Part shown: positions 26,008 to 35,084 of the stretch, in pieces | Position numbering within the stretch: the stretch's first letter is position 1 | Layout of the letters: every line of letters starts with the position of its first letter | Assembly: GCF_900107015.1 (NCBI RefSeq) | Contig: NZ_FNOI01000006.1 | Span: 124,001-188,000, forward strand | Source: Litoreibacter albidus | GTDB lineage: Bacteria > Pseudomonadota > Alphaproteobacteria > Rhodobacterales > Rhodobacteraceae | Direction: 5' to 3' | Length of the DNA stretch: 64,000 nucleotides | Notes under the pieces: generated by a model | Database searches by the model: none | Seen by the model: the letters and a program-made list of their open reading frames with translations, nothing else | Told to the model about the DNA's origin: nothing | Made by a program: the position numbers and the translations under genes

Positions 26008-26162
26008 GGATCGCCTCCTGTTTGGGTTGCGCACACCATTGCAACCGGCGTTCTCTTGCGCAATTGCAAAACTTGACACTGGATTGCTGGGGCTTTTGCC
26101 GTTAGGATTATGGGATAGATCCGAAAAATCGGACGATTGAGGCAGTTAAGGCGGTAATTCTC

Positions 26163-27332
26163 ATGACTGAGATGGTGTATGGCACCGCTCTGGTGCATCC
26201 AGGCGAGCCAATTCTTCCCAAATGGTGGCGTACTCTAGATCGTTGGTCGATGACCTGCGTGTTCGCATTATTTGCGATTGGGCTTTTGCTGGGGCTGGCC
26301 GCGTCGCCGCCTCTGGCCGAGAAAAACGGCCTCGATCCTTTCCATTACGTGTCGCGTCAGGCGTTCTTTGGCTGCCTCGCGATGGTCACGATGGTGGCGG
26401 TGTCGATGATGTCGACGCTTATGGTCCGGCGCTTGGCCACCTTGTTTTTCTTGGTGACGTTGGTGGCCTTGGTGCTGCTTCCTGTCTTCGGCACGGACTT
26501 CGGTAAGGGTGCGACGCGCTGGTACTCGCTGGGCTTCGCCTCCTTCCAGCCGTCCGAGTTCCTGAAGCCTGTGTTTATCGTCACCTCCGCGTGGCTGATC
26601 GCGGGCGGGCAGGAGATCAACGGCCCCCCCGGTAAATTCTATTCCTTCCTTCTGACGCTGGTCGTCGTGGGCTTTCTGGCAATGCAGCCGGACTTCGGGC
26701 AGGCCTGTCTGGTGCTGTTCGGCTGGGGCGTCGTCTACTTCGTCGCCGGTGCGCCAATGATCTTGCTGGCGGGCATGGCGGGGGCGGTGGTTTTCGCGGG
26801 CCTCACCGCGTATTCCTTGTCCGAGCACTTTGCGCGCCGTATCGACGGTTTCTTGTCCGCAGAGGTCGATCCAACCACCCAACTGGGCTATGCCACAAAC
26901 GCCATCCGCGAAGGCGGCTACTTCGGTGTCGGCGTGGGGGAGGGCTCGGTGAAATGGTCACTCCCCGATGCGCATACCGATTTCATCATCGCCGTGGCGG
27001 CCGAGGAATACGGCCTTGTCATGGTGCTGGCCATCATCACGCTTTACGCGATCTTTTCGGTGCGCTGCCTGCACCGTTTGATGAAGGAACGCGACCCGTT
27101 CATTCGCCTTGCAGGCACTGGCCTTGTCGCCATGTTCGCGATGCAGGCCGTGATCAACATGGGTGTGGCCGTGCGCCTGTTGCCCGCCAAAGGCATGACG
27201 TTGCCCTTCGTTTCTAACGGCGGTTCGTCGTTGATTGCAGGCGGTATTGCGCTAGGCATGCTGCTGGCCTTCACCCGCCAACGCCCACAAGACGAGATGC
27301 GCGATATCCTTCTCAGCCGTAGAGGCCACTGA
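26163..27332 (+). CDS. ftsW: FtsW, septal peptidoglycan glycosyltransferase
   Basis: A 389-residue SEDS-family membrane protein that polymerises lipid II at the septum together with FtsI. About ten membrane helices are seen. Conserved features are [10 protein letters not shown] with FQPSEFLKP, the catalytic-loop region [16 protein letters not shown], and the late [11 protein letters not shown] motif. A perfect TTGACA lies at 26073-26078 upstream but no good -10 follows. Its stop overlaps the murG start (TGATG). Confidence 0.95.
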   Translation: MTEMVYGTALVHPGEPILPKWWRTLDRWSMTCVFALFAIGLLLGLAASPPLAEKNGLDPFHYVSRQAFFGCLAMVTMVAVSMMSTLMVRRLATLFFLVTLVALVLLPVFGTDFGKGATRWYSLGFASFQPSEFLKPVFIVTSAWLIAGGQEINGPPGKFYSFLLTLVVVGFLAMQPDFGQACLVLFGWGVVYFVAGAPMILLAGMAGAVVFAGLTAYSLSEHFARRIDGFLSAEVDPTTQLGYATNAIREGGYFGVGVGEGSVKWSLPDAHTDFIIAVAAEEYGLVMVLAIITLYAIFSVRCLHRLMKERDPFIRLAGTGLVAMFAMQAVINMGVAVRLLPAKGMTLPFVSNGGSSLIAGGIALGMLLAFTRQRPQDEMRDILLSRRGH

Positions 27333-28435
27333 TGTCTGATGCGCCACTTCTGGTGATCGCCGCAGGCGGCACCGGCGGGCATATGTTCCCCGCGCAGGCC
27401 TTGGCCGAGGCCATGCTGGCGCGTGGCTGGCGAGTCAAGCTGTCCACCGATGCGCGCGGCGCGCGCTACACCGGCGGCTTCCCGCATTCTGTTGAGATCG
27501 AGCAGCTGAAATCCGCGACATTCGCGCGGGGCGGAATCGTGGGTAAACTGACTGCGCCGTTCAAGCTTGCCGCAGGTGTGATGTCCGCCATGATGGGCTT
27601 TCGCAAGGATCGCCCAGCCGTGGTCGTGGGCTTCGGCGGCTACCCTAGTTTTCCTGCCATATCGGCGGCGTATCTGATGAAGCTGCCCCGCGCCATTCAC
27701 GAGCAAAACGGCGTACTGGGCCGCGTGAACCAAGTCTTTGCCAAACGCGTCGACGCGGTGGCTTGCGGCACATGGCCCACGGATTTGCCCGACGGTGTGG
27801 AGGGGGTCTTCACCGGAAACCCCGTGCGCGGCGCGGTGTTGGAGCGGGCATCGGCGGGCTACATCTCCCCTGGTGACTACCCGATGAGCATCGTTGTCAT
27901 CGGCGGCTCCCAAGGCGCACGTATCCTGAGCGAGGTTGTGCCCGCCGCAATCGCCGCCTTGCCAGAGCCCATGAAATCCCATCTGCGCGTCGCCCATCAA
28001 GCGCGCGACGAAGACGCTGAGACCGCCGCCGCGACCTATGCGCAGGCGGGCATCGACGCCGAAGTGAAGCCGTTCTTCCAGAACGTGCCTGCTCGTTTCG
28101 CAGAGGCCCAATTGGTGATCTCGCGCGCTGGCGCATCCTCCGTCGCCGATATCTCGGTCATTGGTCGCCCGTCGATCCTTGTCCCATTTGCCGCCGCCAC
28201 GGCTGATCACCAAACCGCCAACGCGCGCGGGTTGGTTGAGGCGGGCGCGGCCATCATGATCCCCGAAAGCCAGCTGACCGCGCAAACCGTGTCGGACAGC
28301 ATCGAAACCATCCTTGGCAACCCCGACGGGGCGCTTCAAATGGTGCATGCGGCCTTGTCCGTGTCGCGCCCTGACGCCACCGAGCGGTTGGTCGAAATTG
28401 TAGAAACTCTCGCAAAGAAGAGCGACGGAAAGTAA
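27332..28435 (+). CDS. murG: MurG, lipid II synthase (GlcNAc transferase)
   Basis: A 367-residue GT28 glycosyltransferase that adds GlcNAc to lipid I at the inner face of the membrane. The N-terminal glycine loop [14 protein letters not shown], the [10 protein letters not shown] segment, [11 protein letters not shown] and the C-terminal nucleotide-binding [23 protein letters not shown] with DHQTANA are all present. It overlaps ftsW by one base and leaves one base before murC. Confidence 0.95.
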   Translation: MSDAPLLVIAAGGTGGHMFPAQALAEAMLARGWRVKLSTDARGARYTGGFPHSVEIEQLKSATFARGGIVGKLTAPFKLAAGVMSAMMGFRKDRPAVVVGFGGYPSFPAISAAYLMKLPRAIHEQNGVLGRVNQVFAKRVDAVACGTWPTDLPDGVEGVFTGNPVRGAVLERASAGYISPGDYPMSIVVIGGSQGARILSEVVPAAIAALPEPMKSHLRVAHQARDEDAETAAATYAQAGIDAEVKPFFQNVPARFAEAQLVISRAGASSVADISVIGRPSILVPFAAATADHQTANARGLVEAGAAIMIPESQLTAQTVSDSIETILGNPDGALQMVHAALSVSRPDATERLVEIVETLAKKSDGK

Positions 28436-28436
28436 A

Positions 28437-29849
28437 ATGAACGCATCCGCAACAAAACTCCCGTTAGAACTTGGCGCCATCCACTTTGTGGGCATCGGCG
28501 GCATCGGCATGTCCGGCATCGCAGAGGTGCTGTTGAACCTTGGCTACACCGTCCAAGGCTCCGATATGAAGACCTCTAAGATTACCGACCGGCTGGCAGA
28601 GTTGGGCGCGGAGATATTTGAGGGTCAACGCGCGGAAAATCTGGAAAACGCGGCCGTCGTCGTGATCTCCTCCGCGATCAAGGCGGGCAATGCGGAGCTG
28701 GACGAGGCCCGCCTCAAGGGCCTGCCGGTCGTGCGCCGCGCCGAAATGCTGGCCGAGCTGATGCGCCTGAAGTCAAACATCGCCGTCGCAGGCACCCACG
28801 GCAAGACCACCACCACCACGATGGTCGCGGCCTTGTTGGACGCGGGTGGCATCGACCCCACAGTGATCAACGGCGGCATCATTCACGCATACGGCTCCAA
28901 CGCGCGCGTGGGGCAGGGCGAATGGATGGTCGTCGAGGCGGACGAGTCTGACGGCACGTTCAACCGCCTTCCTGCCACCATCGGCATCGTCACCAATATC
29001 GACCCTGAGCACATGGAGCACTGGGGCGACTTCGACAATCTGCGCCGTGGCTTTCTGGACTTCGTGTCCAACATCCCGTTCTACGGGCTCGCCGTGTGCT
29101 GCACCGATCATCCAGAGGTGCAAACGCTGGTGGGCAAGATCACTGACCGCCGCGTGGTCACCTTTGGCTTCAACGCGCAGGCCGACGTGCGGGCCATCAA
29201 CCTGACGTATAAGGCTGGCGTCGCGCATTTCGACATCGCGCTGCAAAACGACGACATGGTGATCAAGGACTGTAGTCTGCCAATGCCGGGCGATCACAAT
29301 GTCTCCAACGCGCTGAGCGCGGTGGCGGTTGCACGTCACTTGGGCATGAAGGCCGAGGAAATTAGGGCCGCCCTCGCAAGTTTTGGCGGTGTGAACCGCC
29401 GCTTCACCAAAGTCGGCGAAGTCGACGGGGTGACTATCATCGACGATTACGGGCACCATCCCGTTGAAATCGCCGCCGTCCTCAAGGCCGCGCGCCACGC
29501 CACCGAGGGCCGAGTTATTGCTATTCACCAGCCGCACCGCTTCTCGCGGCTGCATTCGCTGTTTGACGATTTCTGTTCCTGCTTCAACGACGCCGATGTG
29601 GTCGGCATCACCGATATCTTCGCCGCAGGCGAAGACCCCATCGAGGGGGCAGGCCGCGATGATCTGGTCTCTGGCCTGTTACGCCACGGTCACCGCCACG
29701 CACGCGCCGTGATGGATGAGGCCGATCTGGTCCGCTTGGTGCGCGAGCAGGCGACAGCCGGTGACATGGTCGTCCTTCTGGGCGCTGGCACAATCAGCGG
29801 CTGGGCTAACAGCCTTCCCGAAAAGCTCGCAAAAGCAGGTGGCAAATGA
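28437..29849 (+). CDS. murC: MurC, UDP-MurNAc-L-alanine ligase
   Basis: A 470-residue Mur ligase that starts peptide assembly by adding L-alanine to UDP-MurNAc. [16 protein letters not shown] is the N-terminal nucleotide-sugar site, [10 protein letters not shown] is the ATP loop with Lys123, and [10 protein letters not shown] with HQPHRFSR are conserved MurC motifs. Normal length, one base after murG. Confidence 0.95.
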   Translation: MNASATKLPLELGAIHFVGIGGIGMSGIAEVLLNLGYTVQGSDMKTSKITDRLAELGAEIFEGQRAENLENAAVVVISSAIKAGNAELDEARLKGLPVVRRAEMLAELMRLKSNIAVAGTHGKTTTTTMVAALLDAGGIDPTVINGGIIHAYGSNARVGQGEWMVVEADESDGTFNRLPATIGIVTNIDPEHMEHWGDFDNLRRGFLDFVSNIPFYGLAVCCTDHPEVQTLVGKITDRRVVTFGFNAQADVRAINLTYKAGVAHFDIALQNDDMVIKDCSLPMPGDHNVSNALSAVAVARHLGMKAEEIRAALASFGGVNRRFTKVGEVDGVTIIDDYGHHPVEIAAVLKAARHATEGRVIAIHQPHRFSRLHSLFDDFCSCFNDADVVGITDIFAAGEDPIEGAGRDDLVSGLLRHGHRHARAVMDEADLVRLVREQATAGDMVVLLGAGTISGWANSLPEKLAKAGGK

Positions 29850-29904
29850 CCGCCCGCACCGCATCCCAACCCACATGCGCAACGCGTCGCGCGGCGGCGG
29901 TCAC

Positions 29905-30165
29905 ATGAGCCCGTCGCTGATCGCAGCCTTCGTTTGGGTGATCGCCGCGAATGTCGCGGCCATGCTGCCATCCAGCGACAACCTGTGGCGCAGGGCCTAT
30001 GTGCTGATCGCCATCGGCGTGCCGTTGCTGGGCTGGGTGACTTATGAGAACGGCCCATGGGTCGGCCTGATCGCCCTCGCTGCAGGCGTCTCCGTCCTGC
30101 GCTGGCCCGTCCGCTATCTGGGCCGATGGATGAGAAACAAAGCCGTCGGCGAACCGGCGGAGTAG
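29905..30165 (+). CDS. DUF2484 small membrane protein
   Basis: An 86-residue protein with three predicted membrane helices (about residues 4-20, 30-46 and 52-66) and a basic C-terminal tail. It matches the DUF2484 pattern found next to murC and murB in Rhodobacteraceae; no function is known. I chose the ATG at 29905, which gives a start in the first helix; an upstream GTG/ATG set would add only a short charged leader. It is the last gene before the interruption ahead of murB. Confidence 0.8.
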   Translation: MSPSLIAAFVWVIAANVAAMLPSSDNLWRRAYVLIAIGVPLLGWVTYENGPWVGLIALAAGVSVLRWPVRYLGRWMRNKAVGEPAE

Positions 30166-30373
30166 GGTGGGGCGCGTCTGCCGCTTTGAGCAGCACAGTC
30201 TGCTAAATAATTGCGCTTGGAATGTGTTGGGGTGCGAAACTACGCCGCCAGTCGCGTCGGCGTTCAACGGCAGCAGCGCGACCATCTAACCAAATGAGAT
30301 AGAGCTTAGAAAGCACCCACTGCGGGTCCCTATTCCGGCTCGAATTCCCACCTCTATTTGTGCCTGTAACACA

Positions 30374-30401
30374 GTGGCCGGTCTTAAGGCCGGCCACCTT
30401 T
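30374..30401 (+). terminator. Hairpin after DUF2484
   Basis: GTGGCCGG (30374-30381) and CCGGCCAC (30390-30397) form a perfect 8-base stem that can extend by two wobble-containing pairs to a TTAA loop. It is followed by CTTT, a weak T-tract. It could end the murC-DUF2484 transcript before the accessory genes. Confidence 0.45.
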
Positions 30402-30427
30402 AGAGAGCCCACGTATCTCCGCGTGCG

Positions 30428-30805
30428 CTACCCTGTGCCCGTCAAGTCTTCGGCAAGCATCATCGCATTCCCGTCGGGATCATAGAAGGTCGCTGTCTTG
30501 ACCATGCCGTCAACGACGTCAGTTTCGCCGTCAAATTTTACATTGGCCTGTTCCAACTTCTGCCGCGCCGTATCGAGATCGCCGATGCCAAAGACCGGAA
30601 CACAGTTTCCGGGCGCGGGTTTGGTATGTTCGCCCATTCCAATCGTCACGCCGGGTGTGTTGGTTTGAATCTCTGACCAGCCCGCCTCATCTGCGTGGTA
30701 GAGTGTTTCAAACCCGAGTATGCTCTTGTACCAGTCCGCGCTTGCGTGCCGATCTTTGACCGAGAGCGCGATCGTAATGGTGTTTTGCAATGAAATGAGC
30801 GACAT
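30428..30805 (-). CDS. VOC-superfamily (bleomycin-resistance-like) protein
   Basis: A 125-residue VOC protein: NTITIALSVKDRHASADWYKSILGFETLY at the start and ATFYDPDGNAMMLAEDL at the end, as in extradiol-dioxygenase-like and antibiotic-binding members. Its substrate is unknown. It is divergent from an HxlR-type regulator 39 bases away, a pairing in which the regulator commonly controls its neighbour. Confidence 0.82.
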   Translation of the reverse strand: MSLISLQNTITIALSVKDRHASADWYKSILGFETLYHADEAGWSEIQTNTPGVTIGMGEHTKPAPGNCVPVFGIGDLDTARQKLEQANVKFDGETDVVDGMVKTATFYDPDGNAMMLAEDLTGTG

Positions 30806-30844
30806 GATCTTCCCTTTTTGTTAAAAATATGTTAACTATACTTT
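30806..30844. promoter_or_regulatory. Shared VOC/HxlR promoter region
   Basis: This 39-base AT-rich gap separates two divergent start codons. It holds a repeated GTTAA element (30820-30824 and 30831-30835) and TATACT (30837-30842), which would make the HxlR transcript nearly leaderless if used as a -10. It is a plausible operator, but no single palindrome stands out. Confidence 0.45.
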
Positions 30845-31390
30845 ATGGACATTAAGGCACTTGTCAACACCACGTCGAAAGCTTGGGCTATGCCGATTTT
30901 GGCGAACCTGCACGCAGGTGTTGCGGGGCGGCAGGCCCCGCTGCTGGCGGCCACCGGCGCGAGCAGAACCGCTTTCGCGCAAAGCATGGATCACCTGATC
31001 TCGATAGGATTATTGGAACGTAACCCCGGCCACGGGCATCCGCTCCGCCCTGAGTTCCGTCTGACACCGCGTGGGGTTTCTGCGGCAGCTATTGCCCACA
31101 GGATTCAGACAGTTACGGGCGAGGAAGATAGGGACCTGCTCCGCCGCTCATGGACCTTGCCGGTGCTGACGGCCATACACCGACCGAGCCACTTCAACGA
31201 CATCAAGCGAAACTTGCAAACCATTACGGATCGCGCCTTGTCGCAGTCGCTAAAAGCGATGGAAGGCCGAAACTGGGTGCAGCGCCATGTTGATAGCGCC
31301 GCCCGTCCGCCAAGACCCACATATCTTGCCGTAAACACTGGCGAGTTAATAAGTCGCGTCACGGCGAGCGAGGTCCGTTTTCTGGGATAG
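30845..31390 (+). CDS. HxlR-family regulator with two winged-helix domains
   Basis: A 181-residue protein in which the HxlR-type winged helix appears twice. The first copy spans about residues 8-85 (KAWAMPILANLHAG ... FRLTPRGVSAA) and the second about 100-170 (SWTLPVLTAIHRPSHFNDIKRNLQTITDRALSQSLKAME). The N-terminal sensing cysteine of many redox-sensing HxlR proteins is absent. It probably regulates the divergent VOC gene; the inducer is unknown. Confidence 0.75.
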   Translation: MDIKALVNTTSKAWAMPILANLHAGVAGRQAPLLAATGASRTAFAQSMDHLISIGLLERNPGHGHPLRPEFRLTPRGVSAAAIAHRIQTVTGEEDRDLLRRSWTLPVLTAIHRPSHFNDIKRNLQTITDRALSQSLKAMEGRNWVQRHVDSAARPPRPTYLAVNTGELISRVTASEVRFLG

Positions 31391-31482
31391 GAAGCGGTTC
31401 CATGCCCGACGCAGCACCGACACCTTGCATAGACTTCGCAGAAAATCTTCTGAAACCCGCTTCAGCCAAATGTGCGGGGCGC

Positions 31483-32028
31483 TCAGTTCAGGTGTAGTTC
31501 AACCGCGTTCGCCACCGCAAACGGGGTGGCCCAATGGTCATATCCGATCTTGTCGTCAGTTTCGTAAAGGCTGTCCAGAAAGTCCGAAAAGCTGACAGCC
31601 TGTTGAAAGATATGGTTCTCGTTATTCTCCGCGCTCCCCCAAAGCGCGCCGTTTGACTGCCATAGGAATACCGCGCCAAAGTCTTCTGCGCGTAACGAAA
31701 GCAGAAAGATCAAGCCGCCGGGATCCTCTCCGATCAGCAGAAATCCGGTGGGAGCAGCATTGCCGAAAATTTCGCCCTTGGCGTGGGATGCGACATTCTC
31801 CAACCCAAACAACCGGTCGCAAATCGCCTGACGCTCCACGGACCAGCGAACTGTATCAGGCGTGACCTGATCAAACAGGTTGGGATAGGGAAAGCCACCG
31901 TCGTGCCGTGTCAGAAAGGCCTCGTAATCTGGGGGCAGTTGCGCATCTACGCTCACCGCGAAAGCTTCAACACGGGCCGCTTGGTCTGCGGGGATGGGCG
32001 CGCGGCCCTTCTCAGGAGCAATTTTCAT
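31483..32028 (-). CDS. SUKH (SMI1/KNR4) family protein
   Basis: A 181-residue protein with the SUKH pattern LPPDYEAFLTRHDGGFPYPNLF, then FLLIGEDPGGLIFLLSL and a final FSDFLDSLYE. In bacteria SUKH proteins are often immunity proteins paired with polymorphic toxins, but no toxin gene lies beside it. GC content is clearly lower than in the dcw genes (27 of 60 bases G or C in 31561-31620). It is read against the operon direction and lies in the block that separates DUF2484 from murB. Confidence 0.8.
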   Translation of the reverse strand: MKIAPEKGRAPIPADQAARVEAFAVSVDAQLPPDYEAFLTRHDGGFPYPNLFDQVTPDTVRWSVERQAICDRLFGLENVASHAKGEIFGNAAPTGFLLIGEDPGGLIFLLSLRAEDFGAVFLWQSNGALWGSAENNENHIFQQAVSFSDFLDSLYETDDKIGYDHWATPFAVANAVELHLN

Positions 32029-32043
32029 AAACAGTCTCTGGTT

Positions 32044-32118
32044 CTAAAGGGTTCACACGTGTTGCCGCCGCTAATGAGCGAGGGCGCATTCATATGCTCG
32101 ACGGGGTAAACCCTTTAG
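32044..32118. repeat. Inverted repeat upstream of murB
   Basis: CTAAAGGGTT at 32044-32053 and AACCCTTTAG at 32109-32118 are perfect inverted arms 55 bases apart; the match extends to 12 of 13 positions. They flank the promoter side of the SUKH gene and the region before murB. They could be an operator, a hairpin or a remnant of an inserted piece of DNA. Confidence 0.5.
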
Positions 32119-32273
32119 CGCGTCATCATCAATACCGCCAAGCGCCGATGGGTTGCATCGTTTCAACTTAACCCAGCGTATCAAATCCGCAAGCCGAGGG
32201 TGCTGGAGGCCGCAGGCTTTGAAACTCAGCTTTCCCCTTGCCCAAATGGCCCCTCGCATTTAGCACGGAATCC

Positions 32274-33191
32274 ATGACAAATTTCCCCACTCCTCGCGGC
32301 ACTTTGACGCCTGATCGCCCTTTGGCGGACCTCACTTGGCTGCGTGTCGGTGGCCCCGCCATGGCGCTGTTCCAGCCTGCCGACCACGATGATCTGGCCG
32401 CGTTCCTACGCGACCTTGCCCCCGAAATCCCTGTGTTTCCTATGGGTGTCGGCTCCAACCTGATCGTGCGGGATGGCGGGCTGGATGCTGTGGTGATCCG
32501 CTTGGGGCGCGGCTTTAATGGCATCTCTTTTGACGGCACCCGTGTGATTTGCGGTCCAGCGGCGCTCGACGCGCATGTGGCGCGCAAGGCGGCGGACGCG
32601 GGGTTGGACTTGACGTTCCTGCGCACGATCCCCGGTGCGATCGGTGGCGCGGTGCGGATGAATGCGGGCTGCTACGGCTCCTACATCGCGGATGTGTTCG
32701 TTGAGGCCAAGGCCATCACGCGGGACGGCGAAGCGGTGACGCTGACTGCCGAAGATCTGAAATTCGCCTACAGGTCGTCGGAGTTGCCTGACGGTATGGT
32801 GATTGTCGAGGTCGCGCTGGAGGCCACGGCGGGTGACCCCGAAGACCTGCACCAACGCATGACCGACCAATTGGCCAAGCGCGATGCAACCCAGCCCACC
32901 AAGGACCGCACCGCAGGCAGCACCTTTCGCAATCCGGCGGGATTCTCGTCTACAGGCAAGGACGATGACACCCATGAGTTGAAAGCGTGGAAGGTCATTG
33001 AGGATGCGGGCCTGCGCGGCCACACCCTCGGCGGCGCGCAAATGAGCGAAAAGCACCCGAACTTTTTAATCAACACCGGTGGCGCTACGGCAGCGGAGTT
33101 GGAAGATTTGGGCGAGTTGGTGCGGAAAAGGGTTCTCAAACACTCCGGAATAGAGCTACAATGGGAGGTGCTTCGGGTCGGTAAACGCTAA
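32274..33191 (+). CDS. murB: MurB, UDP-N-acetylenolpyruvoylglucosamine reductase
   Basis: A 305-residue FAD enzyme that reduces enolpyruvyl-UDP-GlcNAc to UDP-MurNAc, the sugar used by MurC. The FAD-domain motifs [24 protein letters not shown] and [17 protein letters not shown], and the C-terminal AGSTFRNP with a catalytic glutamate in [13 protein letters not shown] region, fit a type I or II MurB. The ATG at 32274 is preferred over a start 12 codons upstream. Confidence 0.95.
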   Translation: MTNFPTPRGTLTPDRPLADLTWLRVGGPAMALFQPADHDDLAAFLRDLAPEIPVFPMGVGSNLIVRDGGLDAVVIRLGRGFNGISFDGTRVICGPAALDAHVARKAADAGLDLTFLRTIPGAIGGAVRMNAGCYGSYIADVFVEAKAITRDGEAVTLTAEDLKFAYRSSELPDGMVIVEVALEATAGDPEDLHQRMTDQLAKRDATQPTKDRTAGSTFRNPAGFSSTGKDDDTHELKAWKVIEDAGLRGHTLGGAQMSEKHPNFLINTGGATAAELEDLGELVRKRVLKHSGIELQWEVLRVGKR

Positions 33192-33274
33192 CCTGAGCAG
33201 GCACTAACCAAATATAGTGGGTCAAAAAGACTCCAACACAAAATAAGCTCCGCAAAGGGGCATTTGAGGCGGAT

Positions 33275-34189
33275 ATGTCGAGCAGGACAATTCGCAAAGT
33301 GGTGGTACTAATGGGCGGCCCCTCGGCAGAGAGGGAAGTGTCGCTGTCCTCTGGGCGTGATTGCGCCACCGCGTTGCGTGAAACGGGCTATGATGTGGCA
33401 GAACTGGACGCAGGTCCGGATCTGGCTGCGCGCTTGTCCGAAATTAAGCCGGATGTTGTGTTCAACGCGCTCCACGGTCGCTGGGGTGAAGACGGCTGCG
33501 TGCAAGGTCTGCTCGAATGGATGCGCATCCCCTACACCCATTCGGGTGTGCTGGCCTCCGCCGTGGCGATGGACAAAGAACGCACCAAACAAATTTACCG
33601 CGAGGCCGGATTGCCCGCCGCCTACAGCGTGCTGGCCTCAAAGGCCGACGTGATGGCCGCCCATGTAATCCCCGCACCCTATGTGGTGAAGCCTTATAAT
33701 GAAGGCTCTTCCGTCGGGGTCTATCTGGTCGAGGAAGGCGCAGCCACGCCGCCGCTGCTGTCCGACGACATGCCCGACACCGTGATGGTTGAAACATTCG
33801 CCCCCGGTCGCGAGCTGACCACCTCCGTGGTGGGCGACCGTGCGCTGGTCGTCACGGATATCCTGACGGACGGCTGGTACGACTACGACGCGAAATACGT
33901 CGAAGGCGGGTCGCGCCATGTGGTGCCCGCCGACATCCCCGAAGACATCACAGCGCTCTGCCTCGATTACGCTTTACGCGCGCACAATGCATTGGGATGC
34001 CGCGGCGTGTCGCGTACCGATTTCCGGTGGGACGAAAGCAAAGGCGCCGCAGGGCTGATCTTGCTGGAAACCAACACGCAACCCGGCATGACGCCCACGT
34101 CACTAACGCCAGAGCAGGCGCAGAAGTCGGGCATGTCCATGGCCGAGCTGTGCAAATGGATGGTGGAGGACGCGTCATGCGACCGTTAA
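33275..34189 (+). CDS. ddl: Ddl, D-alanine-D-alanine ligase
   Basis: A 304-residue ATP-grasp ligase that makes the D-Ala-D-Ala used by MurF. VVLMGGPSAEREVSLSSG is the N-terminal signature, KPYNEGSSVGVYLV the ATP-binding stretch, and SRTDFRW with LLETNTQPGMTPTSL the Mg/ATP-binding C-terminal motifs. A GAGGCGG ribosome-binding site precedes the ATG. Its end overlaps ftsQ by 13 bases. Confidence 0.95.
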   Translation: MSSRTIRKVVVLMGGPSAEREVSLSSGRDCATALRETGYDVAELDAGPDLAARLSEIKPDVVFNALHGRWGEDGCVQGLLEWMRIPYTHSGVLASAVAMDKERTKQIYREAGLPAAYSVLASKADVMAAHVIPAPYVVKPYNEGSSVGVYLVEEGAATPPLLSDDMPDTVMVETFAPGRELTTSVVGDRALVVTDILTDGWYDYDAKYVEGGSRHVVPADIPEDITALCLDYALRAHNALGCRGVSRTDFRWDESKGAAGLILLETNTQPGMTPTSLTPEQAQKSGMSMAELCKWMVEDASCDR

Positions 34190-35067
34190 ACCCGTTCAAC
34201 AAACCGCAGCCCAGTAACGACCCTGCGCCCAGCCGTTGGTCCTACCGGATGGAGCGCCTCTGGCTCACGCCGTCTTTCCGCCGCATCGTGCGGGTGGGAA
34301 TGCCAAGCTTTCTGGTGGTGGCGTCGCTGGGGCTGTATTTCTCTAACGCCGACCGCCAGCAGGCGATTGCCGATAAATACACCGAAATTCGCCGTTCTAT
34401 TGAGGAGCGCCCCGAGTTCATGGTCAAGCTGATGGCGATCGACGGGGCCTCCACTGGGCTAAACAGCGCGATCCGTGAAGTGATGCCCGTGGACTTGCCG
34501 ATCTCCAGCTTTGATCTGGATTTGGAGGCCATGCGCAAGCAGGTCGAAAGCCTTGATGCGGTGAAGCGCGTTGATGTGCGGGTGCGCAAGGGCGGCTTGC
34601 TGCAAATCAATGTAGAAGAGCGCGTGCCCGCCGTCGTGTGGCGCGGGCCAGACGGGCTGGAGCTGCTCGACGGTGACGGGCACCGCGTGTCCGCGCTGCA
34701 AACGCGCTCTGCGCGTCCCGACCTGCCGTTCATCGCGGGGGAGGGGGCGAACGCCGCCGTCCCCGAGGCTTTGGCGTTGATCGAGCGCGCTGCCCCGATC
34801 CGCGACCGCATGATAGGTGTGGTGCGCATTTCCGAACGTCGCTGGGATGTGGTTCTTGACCGTGCCCAACGCATCATGTTGCCCCCACGCGACGCCGCCC
34901 GCGCGCTAGACCGTGTGCTGGCCCTGAACGACGCGCAAGACCTGCTGGCGCGCGACGTGACCCATATTGATATCCGTAACCCTGACCGTCCCACACTTAG
35001 AATGTCGTCTGACGCGCTGGCTTTCATGCGCGAAATGCAAGGCATCCAAGTGAAAAACAACCAATAA
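34177..35067 (+). CDS. ftsQ: FtsQ, divisome protein
   Basis: A 296-residue bitopic membrane protein: a basic cytoplasmic tail of about 45 residues, one membrane helix (about 46-62), a POTRA domain (about 80-155, with FDLDLEAMRKQVESLDAVKRVDVRVRKGGLLQINVEER) and a beta domain. FtsQ recruits FtsL/FtsB and controls septal synthesis. I chose the ATG at 34177, inside the ddl end; the longer frame from 33997 lies wholly inside ddl. Confidence 0.92.
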   Translation: MRPLNPFNKPQPSNDPAPSRWSYRMERLWLTPSFRRIVRVGMPSFLVVASLGLYFSNADRQQAIADKYTEIRRSIEERPEFMVKLMAIDGASTGLNSAIREVMPVDLPISSFDLDLEAMRKQVESLDAVKRVDVRVRKGGLLQINVEERVPAVVWRGPDGLELLDGDGHRVSALQTRSARPDLPFIAGEGANAAVPEALALIERAAPIRDRMIGVVRISERRWDVVLDRAQRIMLPPRDAARALDRVLALNDAQDLLARDVTHIDIRNPDRPTLRMSSDALAFMREMQGIQVKNNQ

Positions 35068-35084
35068 CGAGAGACGAGCGTCCC

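Noticed and set aside
26073-26112. TTGACA as the -35 of an ftsW promoter
   Set aside because: At 16-18 bases downstream there is no acceptable -10; the nearest TAGGAT is 24 bases away.
31402-31482. Short plus-strand frame after the HxlR gene
   Set aside because: No ribosome-binding site, no hydrophobic or conserved pattern; not distinguishable from chance.
33997-34176. N-terminal extension of ftsQ within ddl
   Set aside because: It lies wholly in the ddl coding region; the ATG at 34177 gives a normal FtsQ topology.
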